DNA from: an uncultured Prevotellaceae bacterium
Lineage (GTDB): Bacteria; Bacteroidota; Bacteroidia; Bacteroidales; Muribaculaceae
Length of the DNA stretch: 64,000 nt
Direction: 5' to 3'
Assembly: GCA_900320245.1 (NCBI GenBank)
Contig: ONRP01000009.1
Span: forward strand, 1 to 64,000
Under the pieces are notes generated by a model. That model was not told the DNA's origin. It saw only the letters and a program-made list of their open reading frames with translations, and did not search any database. Shown here in pieces: positions 16,878 through 26,166 of the stretch. A program made the translations under genes and the position numbers. Each line of letters opens with the position of its first letter. The first letter of the stretch is position 1.

Positions 16878-16921
16878 TGGCTTTTGAGAACTGATAAGAG
16901 ATAAAATTAACGAGATATACT

Positions 16922-19090
16922 ATGAAGAAGATATTATTGACTTTGGCCATGCTGGTGCTGGCGATGGGTGCCAGTGCCTTGACACTTGAAGAATGCGTGC
17001 TGCGCGGCAGTTCGCCCCGCGGCATCGGAGCCATGCAACCGTCCAAGAGCGACGGCCGCTACTTTTACCGCCTGAGCGACGACGGCAATGCCATCATGCG
17101 CATCAGTTACGCCAAGGGCGACGAGAGCGTGCTGGTCGACACTCGCGACGAGGCTGTCACGGGCTGGGACGACTTTGAGGTGACTGCCGACGGTGCCTAT
17201 GTGCTGCTGTGGAACAACTCGCAGGAGATTTACCGCTACAGTTTCAGCGCCGACTACTACGTGTATGACCTCAAGAACAAGACAATGAAAGCCCTGAGCG
17301 AGGGCGGCGGCGAGGAAATCGCCACCCTGTCGCCCGACGGCAAGCGCGTGGCCTATGTCAAGGACAACAACGTGTTTGTGCGCAACCTCGTGGACGGCAC
17401 GACCGTGCAGGTGACCCGCGACGGCAAGAAGAACAACATCATCTACGGCGTGCCCGACTGGGTCTACCAGGAGGAACTGGGCATGCTCAACACGCTCAAC
17501 TGGTCGAGCGACAGCCGCTCGCTGGCGTTCCTGCGCTGGGACGAGAGCCAGGTGAAGATGGCGTCGATGGTCATCTACCAGGGCACCTGCAATCCCAAGG
17601 ACGAGTATGCGCTCTACCCCGGCCGCTACGACTTCAAGTATCCCGTGGCTGGCGAGAAGAACTCCATCGTGAGCGTGCACTGCTATGACGTGGTCGACGG
17701 CACGTTCAAGAAACTCAATGTGCCGCTGGACGAGGAGGACTACGTGTGCCACATCACCTTCAGCCCCGACCCGCAGCGGCTGATGGTGCAGCGCCTGAAC
17801 CGTCACCAGAACGACCTGCGCATCTATGCCGTCAACCCGCTGACCGACGACTGCAAGCAGGTCTACCACGAGACGTCCGACACCTGGGTGGACGCCGAGA
17901 CCAGCCAGCAGGTGCGATACGAGGACAAGTTCTTTGTCATCCCCAGCGAGCGCTCTGGCTATATGCAGTTATACCAGTATGACCTGGAGGGCAACCTGAT
18001 GCGCCAGTTGACCAACGATAACAATAAAATCATCTCGCAGTTCTACGGCTATGACAAGGCCACCAAGCGCTTCTATTACCAGTCCTCGTGCGGTCCGCTG
18101 AACCGCGTCGTGGAGTACGTCGATGCCAAGGGCAAGGTGACCCGCCTAGCCCCGTCGACGGCTGACGGACAAGGCACTGCTTCGGCCATCTTCAATGGCG
18201 ACTTCAGTTACTACGTGGGCGTTTACAGCGATGCCCAGACGCCCAACCAGTACCGCATCTACGACAACAAGGGACGCCGCGTGCGCGACCTGCAGTTGAA
18301 CGAGGAATATGCCCGCCGCTACACGGCCGTGGACGTGCCCAAGAAGGAATTCTTCACGATGGAGCACGACGGCTACACGCTGAACGGCTACATGATCAAG
18401 CCTGTGGACTTCGACCCCAACAAGAAGTACCCGGTCATCATGGAACACTACAACGGTCCCGGCTCGCAGGAGGTGGTCAACCGCTGGCGCATGGGCTGGG
18501 AGCAGTACTTTGCCAGCGAGGGTTACATCGTGTGTGAGGTGGATAGCCGCGGCACGGGCTTCAGGGGCAAGGCCTTTGAGTCTATCACCTATCTGAACCT
18601 AGGCAAATATGAGACCGAGGACGCTGTTGCCGCCGCCAACTACATGGCCAGCCTGCCCTGGGTAGACGCCGACCACATCGGCATCATGGGATGGAGTTAT
18701 GGCGGTTTCCAGACGCTCATGGCGATGAGTGAACCGGGCAGCAACTACGCCTGTGGCGTGAGCATCGCCCCTGTGACCACCTGGCGCTTCTATGACAGCA
18801 TCTACACCGAGCGCTACATGCGCACACCCCAGGAGAACCCCGAGGGCTACAGCAACTTCCCGCTGAACCGTGCCGAGAACCTCAATGGCCGCGTGCTCAT
18901 CATGTTCGGCAGTGCCGACGACAATGTGCACATCGTCAACTCGATGCAGTATGTTTCTAAACTGGTGGACATGAACCGCACCTGTGACATGATGGTGTTC
19001 CCCAACATGAACCACAGCATCCGCGACTGCTCGGCCCGCTACGTGGTCTACAAGCGTGCCCTCGAGTTCTACGACCAGTACTTGAAGTAG
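16922..19090 (+). CDS. Dipeptidyl peptidase IV (S9 family)
   Basis: 722 aa periplasmic or secreted serine peptidase with signal peptide (about 1-20, ending GASAL). The beta-propeller domain (about 30-470) has the double-Glu motif in DWVYQEELG that binds the substrate N-terminus. The C-terminal alpha/beta-hydrolase domain has nucleophile Ser in GWSYGGF, Asp in SADDNVH and His in NMNHSI, so the triad is complete. It removes X-Pro/X-Ala dipeptides from peptides. It is monocistronic, flanked by simple repeats. Confidence 0.95.
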   Translation: MKKILLTLAMLVLAMGASALTLEECVLRGSSPRGIGAMQPSKSDGRYFYRLSDDGNAIMRISYAKGDESVLVDTRDEAVTGWDDFEVTADGAYVLLWNNSQEIYRYSFSADYYVYDLKNKTMKALSEGGGEEIATLSPDGKRVAYVKDNNVFVRNLVDGTTVQVTRDGKKNNIIYGVPDWVYQEELGMLNTLNWSSDSRSLAFLRWDESQVKMASMVIYQGTCNPKDEYALYPGRYDFKYPVAGEKNSIVSVHCYDVVDGTFKKLNVPLDEEDYVCHITFSPDPQRLMVQRLNRHQNDLRIYAVNPLTDDCKQVYHETSDTWVDAETSQQVRYEDKFFVIPSERSGYMQLYQYDLEGNLMRQLTNDNNKIISQFYGYDKATKRFYYQSSCGPLNRVVEYVDAKGKVTRLAPSTADGQGTASAIFNGDFSYYVGVYSDAQTPNQYRIYDNKGRRVRDLQLNEEYARRYTAVDVPKKEFFTMEHDGYTLNGYMIKPVDFDPNKKYPVIMEHYNGPGSQEVVNRWRMGWEQYFASEGYIVCEVDSRGTGFRGKAFESITYLNLGKYETEDAVAAANYMASLPWVDADHIGIMGWSYGGFQTLMAMSEPGSNYACGVSIAPVTTWRFYDSIYTERYMRTPQENPEGYSNFPLNRAENLNGRVLIMFGSADDNVHIVNSMQYVSKLVDMNRTCDMMVFPNMNHSIRDCSARYVVYKRALEFYDQYLK

Positions 19091-19245
19091 TAACAGTTAA
19101 TAGTTAATAGTTAATAGTTAACAGTTAATAGTTAATAGTTAATAGTTAATAGTGGGCTGCGCGTTTATTTTCATTCATCTTTTATCTTTTATCTCTTATC
19201 TCTTAACTTATAACTCTTATCTTTTATCTCTTATCTTTTATCTTG
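19091..19245. repeat. Simple repeats between dpp4 and miaA
   Basis: A run of AGTTAAT/AGTTAAC units (19091-19153) is followed by a pyrimidine-rich run of TTTTATC/TCTTATC units (19172-19245) reaching almost to the miaA ATG. Such runs may vary by slippage. I see no standard promoter here. Confidence 0.75.
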
Positions 19246-19250
19246 AAACA

Positions 19251-20195
19251 ATGAGCAACAGGGATGTGTTTTTTGTGGTGACGGGGCCGACGGCGACGGG
19301 CAAGACGGCGCGGGCTGTGCATCTTGCCAAAGCCATCGGCGGCGAGATCATCAGCGCCGACTCGCGGCAGATCTACCGCGGGATGGACATCGGCACGGGT
19401 AAGGACCTTGCCGAGTATGACGGTGTGCCCTATCACCTCATCGACATCCGCCCCGCAGGTTACCGTTACAGCCTGTATGAGTTTCTGGAGGACTTCGAGC
19501 GCGTCTATGACGACATCCGCCGTCGCGGCAAGCCCGTCATCATGTGCGGCGGCACGGGGATGTATGTCGAGACCGTGGTCAAGGGCATCAAACTGCCGCC
19601 CGTGCCCCGCAACGAGGCGTTGCGCGCCGAGTTGGCGGGCAAGTCGCTGGAGGAATTGACGGCACTGCTGAAGACGATGAAGACCCTGCGCAACAACAGC
19701 GACATCGACACCGTGGCACGCGCCACACGTGCCATCGAAATCTGCCGCTACTACGAACTGCATCCTGAACTGAAAGCCCTCACCGAGCCCCACCCCATGA
19801 AGAACGCCCTGGTCATCGGCGTGGAGGTGGACCGCGACACGCGGCGCGAACGCATCAGCCGCCGCCTGCGTGCCCGCCTTGACGAGGGCATGGTCGACGA
19901 GGTGCGCCGCCTCATCGACGACGATGGCATCGACCCCGAGGACTTGATTTACTACGGCTTGGAGTACAAATTCGTCACCCAGTACGTCATCGGCCAATTG
20001 ACCGAGGAAGAAATGTTCCGCCAATTGGAAATCGCCATCCACCAGTTCGCCAAGCGCCAGATGACCTGGTTCCGCGGCATGGAAAAGCGCGGCACCCCCA
20101 TCCACTGGCTCTCGAGCACCCTCTCGCCTGACGAGTTCACCGAACGCGTCCTCGCCCTTGCCAACGCGATGTCAAACAACATGAACAACGGATAA
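19251..20195 (+). CDS. miaA: tRNA dimethylallyltransferase
   Basis: 314 aa from the ATG at 19251; an upstream in-frame ATG at 19152 lies within repeats and is unlikely. The P-loop GPTATGKT starts near residue 12, then SADSRQIYRGMDIGTGK, GGTGMYVE and the C-terminal QMTWFRG core of the IPP transferase family. It adds dimethylallyl to A37 of tRNAs reading U-starting codons. Complete and ordinary. Confidence 0.94.
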   Translation: MSNRDVFFVVTGPTATGKTARAVHLAKAIGGEIISADSRQIYRGMDIGTGKDLAEYDGVPYHLIDIRPAGYRYSLYEFLEDFERVYDDIRRRGKPVIMCGGTGMYVETVVKGIKLPPVPRNEALRAELAGKSLEELTALLKTMKTLRNNSDIDTVARATRAIEICRYYELHPELKALTEPHPMKNALVIGVEVDRDTRRERISRRLRARLDEGMVDEVRRLIDDDGIDPEDLIYYGLEYKFVTQYVIGQLTEEEMFRQLEIAIHQFAKRQMTWFRGMEKRGTPIHWLSSTLSPDEFTERVLALANAMSNNMNNG

Positions 20196-20204
20196 ACAAC
20201 TAAT

Positions 20205-20265
20205 GTGCTCGCTGCGCTCGCAGGTTAATGGTTAATGGTTAAAGGTTAAAGGGGCTGGCGCGTCC
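20205..20265. repeat. Modular intergenic repeat (copy 1)
   Basis: GCTCGCTGCGCTCGCAG palindrome-like core, then GGTTAATGGTTAAT units, then GGGGCTGGCGCG. The same modules in different order occur at 25857-25940. Confidence 0.65.
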
Positions 20266-20303
20266 ATGCGGTTTTCAGGCAACCTAAACAACTGGGACAA
20301 CTG

Positions 20304-20438
20304 TCATTCCTGTGATTGGTTTTTCTTTTTGATGTATTCTTCGCGGGCGTGGCGCAGGCGGCGCTGACGCTCGGCCTCACGGCGGCGACGGCGCTTCTCG
20401 GCGTCCTCCTGACGGTATGCGAAATCGTTGTCTGCCAT
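20304..20438 (-). CDS. 44-aa Arg/Glu-rich helical small protein
   Basis: Reads MADNDFAYRQEDAEKRRRRR and ends EEYIKKKNQSQE, 44 aa. Composition is almost entirely charged and Gln, predicted as a single long helix. No family is known to me. Codons are GC-rich like the local genes and the ORF begins at a clean ATG with a Met-Ala start. Such short basic proteins often bind nucleic acid or ribosomes; that is inference. It lies alone between miaA and recR. Confidence 0.5.
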   Translation of the reverse strand: MADNDFAYRQEDAEKRRRRREAERQRRLRHAREEYIKKKNQSQE

Positions 20439-20441
20439 CTT

Positions 20442-20520
20442 AAAAACTACGAATTACACGAATTTTACTAATTTGGCATCCGCGCTCTGTATTATCCCGT
20501 ATTTCACGAATTGAACGCGG
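20442..20520. repeat. ACGAATTACACGAATT dispersed repeat
   Basis: AACTACGAATTACACGAATT, then ACTAATTTGGCATCCGCGCTC, then TTTCACGAATTGA. The same order of words occurs twice in tandem at 34701-34858. It lies directly upstream of the 44-aa ORF. From 20521 to 20663 there is only AT-rich sequence. Confidence 0.7.
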
Positions 20521-20663
20521 TAGCCATCTTTCAAAACAAATCTTTCTGAGACAATTCAGATCATCAAGGGAAAACAAGAAGTACAATCATTACAATTAAT
20601 TGATAATCATTTTTTATAATAATATAATTATCATTATTGCATTTCTTGTTTTTAAATATTTGG

Positions 20664-21293
20664 TTATTCTTTGTGGAAAGTGTCGCTGAAGAGGGTGCGG
20701 TTCAGGATGCTGCGGCCCAGGGTCAACTCGTCGGTATACTCGATCTCGTTGCCCACGCTGACGCCGCGTGCCAGGATGGTAATCTTCACGTCGGGGTAAG
20801 GTGCCAGTCGGCGGAAGATGTAGAAATTGGTGGTGTCGCCCTCCATCGTGGCGCTCAGTGCCAAGATGACTTCCTTAATGCCGCCCTCCTTGACGCGCTG
20901 CTCGAGGCTGTCGACCTCGATGTCGGCGGGGCCGATGCCGTCCATAGGCGAAATGAGTCCGCCCAGCACATGGTAGAGGCCGTTGTGCTGGTGGGTGTTC
21001 TCGATGCTCATCACGTCCTTGACGTTCTCGACGACGCAGATGGTGGAGGCGTCACGCGAGGGGTTACCGCAGATGGGGCACACCTCGGTCTCGCTGATGT
21101 TGTGGCACACCTTGCAGTAACGGATCTCGCGCCGGAGCCTGATGATGGCCTCGCCAAAGTTGACGGCCTCCTGCTCGTCCTGCTTGAGCAGATGCAGCAC
21201 GAGGCGCAGGGCGGTCTTTCGCCCGATGCCCGGCAACTTGGCGAACTCGCTGACTGCCGTTTCCAGCAACCGTGAAGCAAATTCCTGTTCCAT
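20664..21293 (-). CDS. recR: Recombination mediator RecR
   Basis: 209 aa. The N-terminal helix-hairpin-helix ([17 protein letters not shown], about 17-33) is followed by a C4 zinc finger (CKVCHNIS then CPICGNP, about 58-75) and a Toprim domain ([14 protein letters not shown]) ending with conserved [23 protein letters not shown]-type residues. It loads RecA at gaps with RecO/RecF. Length is normal, with its own promoter at 21316. Confidence 0.95.
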   Translation of the reverse strand: MEQEFASRLLETAVSEFAKLPGIGRKTALRLVLHLLKQDEQEAVNFGEAIIRLRREIRYCKVCHNISETEVCPICGNPSRDASTICVVENVKDVMSIENTHQHNGLYHVLGGLISPMDGIGPADIEVDSLEQRVKEGGIKEVILALSATMEGDTTNFYIFRRLAPYPDVKITILARGVSVGNEIEYTDELTLGRSILNRTLFSDTFHKE

Positions 21294-21315
21294 AATTCAC
21301 TACTGAATGAGAGAG

Positions 21316-21323
21316 CAAAGATA
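21316..21323 (-). promoter_or_regulatory. -7 box for recR
   Basis: TATCTTTG on the minus strand, 23 nt before the recR ATG. Confidence 0.65.
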
Positions 21324-21384
21324 GTCATTTTGCCACGGTTCGGGGCCAATTTCACAATATTTAATCATTATAAGTTGCATTTTG

Positions 21385-21416
21385 CTTGTAGCAGTGCTTA
21401 AAAAGGACTACCTTTG
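21385..21416 (+). promoter_or_regulatory. Promoter for mdh
   Basis: CTTG at 21385-21388, a 20-nt spacer and TACCTTTG at 21409-21416, with a leader of about 50 nt before the mdh ATG. Confidence 0.7.
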
Positions 21417-21468
21417 CGCTGGTAAAATTTCGAAGAATCAACATTAAAAGATTAAATAACATAACATT

Positions 21469-22458
21469 ATGGCATTAACAAATGACAAATTGGTCATCGT
21501 CGGCGCTGCCGGCATGATTGGTTCAAACATGGTACAAACCGCCCTGATGATGGGCTTGACAACTGACATCTGCCTGTATGACGTATTCTCGCCCGAGGGT
21601 GTGGCCGAGGAGATGCGCCAGAGCGGTTTTGGCGACGTGAAGATCACCGCCACCACCGACGCTAAGGAAGCATTCACCAACGCTAAGTATATCATCTCGA
21701 GCGGTGGTGCACCCCGCAAGGAAGGCATGACCCGTGAGGACCTGCTCAAGGGTAACTGCGAAATCGCAGAGGGTCTGGGCAAGGACATCAAGACCTACTG
21801 CCCCGACGTGAAGCACGTGGTCATCATCTTCAACCCCGCCGACCTGACGGGTCTGGTGACCTTGTTGTACAGCGGCTTGAAACCCAGCCAGGTGACCACC
21901 CTCGCTGCCCTCGACACCACGCGCCTGCAGAGCGCCCTGGCCAAGAAGTTCGGCGTGATGCAGAGCGAAATCACCGGTTGCGCTACCTATGGCGGCCACG
22001 GTGAGCAGATGGCCGTGTTCGGCAGCCACGTCGAGATTGACGGTCGCAAGTTGACCGACATCGTTGGTACCCCCGAGTTCCCTGCCGAGGAGTGGGAGCA
22101 GATGAAGGCCGACGTCACCAAGGGCGGCGCCCAGATCATCAAACTGCGCGGACGCAGTTCGTTCCAGAGCCCTGCCTACCTGTCGGTAGAGATGATCCGC
22201 TCGGTCATGGGCGGTGAGAAGTTCCGCTTCCCCGTTGGCACCTACGTGTGCAACGAGAAGTACAACCACATCATGATGGCCATGGACACCATGCTCGACG
22301 AGAACGGCGCCACCTACAAGGTGCCGCAGGGCACTCCCGAGGAGAATGCCAAACTCGACGCCAGTTATGAGCACCTGTGCAAGATGCGCGACGAGTTGGT
22401 AGACCTGGGCATCGTTCCTCCCATCAGCGAGTGGAACAAGATCAACCCCAACCTTTAA
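21469..22458 (+). CDS. mdh: Malate dehydrogenase (LDH/MDH superfamily)
   Basis: 329 aa NAD-dependent dehydrogenase interconverting malate and oxaloacetate. The Rossmann motif VGAAGMIGSNMVQ is at the N-terminus, the acidic D after DICLYD selects NAD, and the substrate loop SGGAPRKEGMTREDLL contains the catalytic-loop Arg. Downstream, FNPADL and the catalytic His in ATYGGHGEQM are visible. The length suits the Bacteroidales enzyme. It ends at a hairpin terminator. Confidence 0.93.
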   Translation: MALTNDKLVIVGAAGMIGSNMVQTALMMGLTTDICLYDVFSPEGVAEEMRQSGFGDVKITATTDAKEAFTNAKYIISSGGAPRKEGMTREDLLKGNCEIAEGLGKDIKTYCPDVKHVVIIFNPADLTGLVTLLYSGLKPSQVTTLAALDTTRLQSALAKKFGVMQSEITGCATYGGHGEQMAVFGSHVEIDGRKLTDIVGTPEFPAEEWEQMKADVTKGGAQIIKLRGRSSFQSPAYLSVEMIRSVMGGEKFRFPVGTYVCNEKYNHIMMAMDTMLDENGATYKVPQGTPEENAKLDASYEHLCKMRDELVDLGIVPPISEWNKINPNL

Positions 22459-22461
22459 TTC

Positions 22462-22495
22462 AGTTAGGAGTTAGAAGTTAGGAGTTAGGAGTTAG
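22462..22495. repeat. GTTAGGAGTTAG simple repeat
   Basis: Four to five copies of a GTTAGGA/GTTAGAA unit directly after the mdh stop, related to the GTTAAGA runs elsewhere in the window. Confidence 0.7.
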
Positions 22496-22523
22496 TCTGG
22501 AGTTTTATCCGATCGATAACATG

Positions 22524-22559
22524 ACGAGCCCGGGGCACCGACAGGTTACTCGGGCTCGT
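22524..22559. terminator. Terminator after mdh
   Basis: Stem ACGAGCCCG (22524-22532) with CGGGCTCGT (22551-22559), 18-nt loop, followed by an AT-rich stretch. Confidence 0.75.
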
Positions 22560-22583
22560 TGATATAATAATTTTCCTTAAAAG

Positions 22584-22615
22584 TTTGGGGATTAGTAAAG
22601 TTTGGAGTAATTTTG
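22584..22615 (+). promoter_or_regulatory. tRNA promoter
   Basis: TTTG at 22584-22587, a 20-nt spacer and TAATTTTG at 22608-22615, about 30 nt before the mature tRNA 5' end. A textbook Bacteroidota promoter. Confidence 0.8.
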
Positions 22616-22644
22616 CAGTGCTTTTCGTGAGAGAAGCCCATTTC

Positions 22645-22722
22645 GGGCAGTTAGCGCAGTTGGTTCAGAGCATCTGCCTTACAAGCAGAGGGTCGGGGGT
22701 TCGAATCCCTCACTGCCCACCA
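22645..22722 (+). tRNA. tRNA-Val (anticodon TAC), CCA encoded
   Basis: The acceptor GGGCAGT pairs with ACTGCCC, followed by discriminator A and an encoded CCA (22720-22722). The D arm has TTGGTTCAGAGC, the anticodon stem TCTGC/GCAGA encloses loop CTTACAA with anticodon TAC at 22680-22682, and the T arm contains GGTTCGAATCC. Reads GUA and, by wobble, other Val codons. Confidence 0.97.
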
Positions 22723-22846
22723 TCAGAAGAAGACAAACTACGTGTCAAACCCAATTATTACGCAACCGGCCGCGAGGCCACTATATTTTTTATTTTACAA
22801 CGCATTTATTACGATCAAACTCTAACAAACAAACTATCAGACTACG

Positions 22847-24334
22847 ATGGACGAGAATCTCAAAAAGCCGAAAAGGCCAAGAATCGGTGAAAGCAATGCC
22901 AATCTCGATGAGAATTTGGAAAATGGCCGCTATGAAAAAGTAGAGTACACCTCCCACGAGCCTGCCAACCAGGGTGAAGAGACCAACCGCCCTGAGGGCT
23001 ACCAGCAGCAAGAAGGTTATCAGCCCCGCCAGGGTGGCTACCATCGCCAAGGCTACCAGCCCCGCCAGGGTGGTTACCAGCGCCAGGGTGGTTACCAGCG
23101 CCAGGGTTATCAGCCCCGTCAGGGTGGTTACCAGCAGCGCCAGGGTGGATACCAGCCCCGTTATCAGCAACGCTACCCGCAGCCTCAGGCTACCGGCGAG
23201 CAAGACACCAATGCCGAGAACAACATCAATGCCGAACAGCAGGGCGGCTACCAGCCCCGTCAGGACTACCAGCAGCGCCAGGGTGGCTATCAGCCCCGCC
23301 AGGGCGGCTATCAGCCCCGTCAGGGTGGTTACCAGCAGCGCCAGGGCGGCTACCAGCAGCGCCAGGGTGGTTATCAGCCCCGTCAGGGCGGTTACCAGCA
23401 GCACCAGGGTGGTTACCAGCAGCGCCAGGGCGGTTATCAGCAGCGCCAGGGCGGCTATCAGCAGCGTCCCGGTGGCTACCAGCAGCGCCAGGGTGGCTAT
23501 CAGCAGCGTCCCGGTGGCTACCAGCAGCGTCCCAAGCGCCAGGGTCCCAAGCCCCAAATGCGCTTCACGCCCAAGCCCCAACGCATCATCTATGAGGAGC
23601 CCGCTATCGATCCCAACATGGAGGTACGCCTGAACAAGTTCATGGCCAACGCCGGCATCTGCTCGCGCCGTGTGGCTGATGAATACATCCAGAAGGGCCT
23701 CGTGATGGTCAACGATGTCGTGGTTACCGAACTCGGCATGAAGATTACCCCCAAGGATGTCGTGAAATATAACGGTGAAGTCATCACCACCGAGAAGAAG
23801 TGCTACGTCCTGCTGAACAAGCCCAAGGACTGCGTCACCACCAGCGATGACCCCAACGGCCGCAAGACCGTCATGGACCTCGTGAAGGGTGCCTGTGAAG
23901 AGCGCATCTACCCTGTGGGCCGACTGGACCGCAACACCACGGGCGTGCTGCTGCTCACCAACGACGGTGACCTGGCAGCCAAACTCGCCCACCCCCAGTA
24001 TGTGAAGAAGAAAATCTACCAGGTGTGGACCGACAAGCCCATCAGCGAGGAGGACATGCAGCACATCGCCGACGGCGTTGAACTCGACGACGGTCCCATC
24101 CACGCCGATGCCGTTAGTTACGTCTCGCCCACTGACCGCAAGCAGGCCGGTATCGAGATCCACTCGGGCCGCAACCGCGTCGTGCGCCGCATCTTTGAAT
24201 CGCTGGGTTACCACGTGGTGAAACTGGACCGCGTCTACTTTGCCGGTCTGACCAAGAAGAACCTGCCGCGCGGCCGCTGGCGCTACCTGACTCAGGAGGA
24301 GGTCAACTTCTTGAAGCAGAACTCATTTGAATAA
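22847..24334 (+). CDS. RsuA/RluB-family pseudouridine synthase with long Q/R/G/Y-repeat N-terminus
   Basis: 495 aa. Residues 1-50 are charged. Residues about 50-235 are low complexity, built from GYQPRQG and GYQQRQG heptads with two GYQQRPG variants. Residues about 255-310 form an S4 RNA-binding domain (LNKFMANAGICSRRVADEYI). Residues about 315-490 form the synthase with catalytic Asp in GRLDRNTTGVLLLTNDGDLA. It should isomerise a uridine in rRNA (23S for RluB, 16S for RsuA; not resolvable here). The repeat region is long for the family and probably binds RNA or promotes condensation; that is inference. Confidence 0.92.
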   Translation: MDENLKKPKRPRIGESNANLDENLENGRYEKVEYTSHEPANQGEETNRPEGYQQQEGYQPRQGGYHRQGYQPRQGGYQRQGGYQRQGYQPRQGGYQQRQGGYQPRYQQRYPQPQATGEQDTNAENNINAEQQGGYQPRQDYQQRQGGYQPRQGGYQPRQGGYQQRQGGYQQRQGGYQPRQGGYQQHQGGYQQRQGGYQQRQGGYQQRPGGYQQRQGGYQQRPGGYQQRPKRQGPKPQMRFTPKPQRIIYEEPAIDPNMEVRLNKFMANAGICSRRVADEYIQKGLVMVNDVVVTELGMKITPKDVVKYNGEVITTEKKCYVLLNKPKDCVTTSDDPNGRKTVMDLVKGACEERIYPVGRLDRNTTGVLLLTNDGDLAAKLAHPQYVKKKIYQVWTDKPISEEDMQHIADGVELDDGPIHADAVSYVSPTDRKQAGIEIHSGRNRVVRRIFESLGYHVVKLDRVYFAGLTKKNLPRGRWRYLTQEEVNFLKQNSFE

Positions 24335-24430
24335 ACAAGTTGTAAGTTGTCAGTTTTAAGTTGTAAGCATAATCACTAACGCCTTTAACACCAACTTAAA
24401 ACTAAACACTTAAGACTTAACACTTTATAT
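24335..24430. repeat. AAGTTGTAAGTT/ACTTAAAACT simple repeats
   Basis: Short variants of AGTTGTAAGTT and their complement (ACTTAAAACTAAACACTTAAGACTTAAC) fill the gap before asnS. They could form a weak hairpin and may act as a terminator. Confidence 0.5.
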
Positions 24431-24442
24431 TACGAAATTACA

Positions 24443-25834
24443 ATGGCTTTGAAACGAACAAAAATCGTTGATATCTTTGATCCCGCATTGGTGGGTCAGC
24501 AGGTGTGTGTCAAGGGCTGGGTACGCAGCCGCCGTGGTAACAAGTTTGTGCAGTTCATCGCGTTGAACGACGGCTCGACCATCAACAACCTGCAGATTGT
24601 CGTTGACCTCGAGAAGTTCAGCGAGGAGGAGTTGCGTCCCATCACGACAGGCGCCAGCCTGCATGTCGAGGGCCTGCTCGTCCAGTCACAGGGCAAGGGC
24701 CAGACCGTGGAGATCCAGGCCCAGAGCATCGAGATCTACGGCACGTGCGCCGACGACTATCCCATGCAGAAGAAAGGCCACACGCTGGAGTTCCTGCGCA
24801 CCAAGGCTCACCTGCGCATGCGCACCAACACCTTCGGTGCGGTCTTCCGCATCCGCCACCATCTGGCATTTGCCATCCACAAGTTCTTTAACGACAAGGG
24901 CTTCTTCTACCTGCACACGCCGCTGATCACTGCCAGCGACTGCGAGGGTGCCGGCGACATGTTCCAGGTGACCACGCTCGACTTGGGCGACCTGCCCAAG
25001 ACCGAGGAGGGCAAGACCGACTACACGAAGGACTTCTTCGGCAAGTCCACGAGCCTGACCGTGTCGGGCCAACTCGAGGGTGAGTTGGGCGCTACCGCGC
25101 TGGGCGAGATTTACACCTTCGGCCCCACCTTCCGTGCCGAGAACAGCAACACGCCGCGCCACTTGGCCGAGTTCTGGATGATTGAGCCCGAGATGGCCTT
25201 CTATGACATCACGGACAACATGGACCTGGCCGAGGAGTTCATCAAGTTCTGTGTCAACTACGCGCTGGAGCACTGCCAGGATGACCTGGAGTTCCTGAAC
25301 AAGATGTATGACAACACCTTGATCGAGCGCCTGCACAGCGTCCTGAAGGAGCCGTTCGTTCGCCTGACCTACACCGAGGGTATCGAAATCCTCAAGCAGG
25401 CCAAGAAGAAGTTTGAGTTCCCCGTGGAATGGGGTGTGGACCTGCAGAGCGAGCACGAGCGCTACCTCGTCGAGGAGCACTTCAAGCGCCCTGTCATCCT
25501 GACCGACTATCCGCGTGAGATCAAGGCCTTCTACATGAAGCAGAACGAGGACGGCAAGACCGTTCGCGCCATGGATGTGCTGTTCCCCATGATCGGCGAA
25601 ATCATCGGCGGCAGCGAGCGCGAGGCCGACTACGACAAGTTGATGAGCGAGATTGAGCGCCGCGGCATCCCGATGAAGGACATGTGGTGGTACCTGGACA
25701 CGCGCCGCTTCGGCACCGTACCCCACAGCGGCTTCGGTCTGGGCTTTGAGCGCCTGATCCTGTTCGTGACGGGTATGGCCAACATCCGCGATGTCATCCC
25801 CTTCCCGCGCACGCCGAACAACGCTGAGTTCTAA
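24443..25834 (+). CDS. asnS: Asparagine--tRNA ligase
   Basis: 463 aa class IIb aminoacyl-tRNA synthetase. The N-terminal OB fold (about 18-105) has [25 protein letters not shown]. The catalytic domain has class II motif 2 ([26 protein letters not shown], where the loop residues favour Asn over Asp) and motif 3 ([10 protein letters not shown], near residue 435). It charges tRNA-Asn. Complete, followed by a strong terminator. Confidence 0.96.
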   Translation: MALKRTKIVDIFDPALVGQQVCVKGWVRSRRGNKFVQFIALNDGSTINNLQIVVDLEKFSEEELRPITTGASLHVEGLLVQSQGKGQTVEIQAQSIEIYGTCADDYPMQKKGHTLEFLRTKAHLRMRTNTFGAVFRIRHHLAFAIHKFFNDKGFFYLHTPLITASDCEGAGDMFQVTTLDLGDLPKTEEGKTDYTKDFFGKSTSLTVSGQLEGELGATALGEIYTFGPTFRAENSNTPRHLAEFWMIEPEMAFYDITDNMDLAEEFIKFCVNYALEHCQDDLEFLNKMYDNTLIERLHSVLKEPFVRLTYTEGIEILKQAKKKFEFPVEWGVDLQSEHERYLVEEHFKRPVILTDYPREIKAFYMKQNEDGKTVRAMDVLFPMIGEIIGGSEREADYDKLMSEIERRGIPMKDMWWYLDTRRFGTVPHSGFGLGFERLILFVTGMANIRDVIPFPRTPNNAEF

Positions 25835-25856
25835 AGCCAAGTGAGCAGGCTCACTT

Positions 25857-25940
25857 GGAGTTTAGAGTTTAGGGTTTAGAGAGGCTGACGCCCCATGATG
25901 CTCGCTGCGCTCGCAGTTTAGAGGGGCTGGCGCTTTAATT
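25857..25940. repeat. Modular intergenic repeat (copy 2)
   Basis: GAGTTTAGAGTTTAGGGTTTAGAG, then GGCTGACGCCCC, then GCTCGCTGCGCTCGCAG, then GAGGGGCTGGCGC. It shares the GCTCGCTGCGCTCGCAG and GGGGCTGGCGC blocks with 20205-20265. Confidence 0.65.
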
Positions 25941-25967
25941 AACTCAGGACAAAATTTTTATATTCTT

Positions 25968-26002
25968 CCAGCCGTGGCAACAGGTTAGTTGTCACGGCTG
26001 GT
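25968..26002 (+). terminator. Terminator after asnS
   Basis: A 14-bp stem CCAGCCGTGGCAAC/GTTGTCACGGCTGG with one G-T wobble, followed by GTTTTTCTTT. Confidence 0.9.
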
Positions 26003-26092
26003 TTTTCTTTGCCTCAAGTGTATTTTTATAGCAACAAATTAAAAAATCTGCAGAAAACGCGCATTTTTGTTTCATTTATTAAAAATTCTTAT

Positions 26093-26100
26093 TAAATTTG
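26093..26100 (+). promoter_or_regulatory. -7 box for the first leucine-rich-repeat gene
   Basis: TAAATTTG with TTTG 23 nt upstream (26066-26069). It gives a leader of about 60 nt. Confidence 0.5.
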
Positions 26101-26166
26101 TCGCAAATCCGCAAAACAGCAACAACCCGGACAATTAACAATATTAACCCATAAACTATATGCGCT

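Noticed and set aside
22990-23545. CRISPR-like regularly repeated DNA
   Set aside because: The repeats are in frame and encode GYQQRQG heptads continuous with a pseudouridine synthase; there are no unique spacers.
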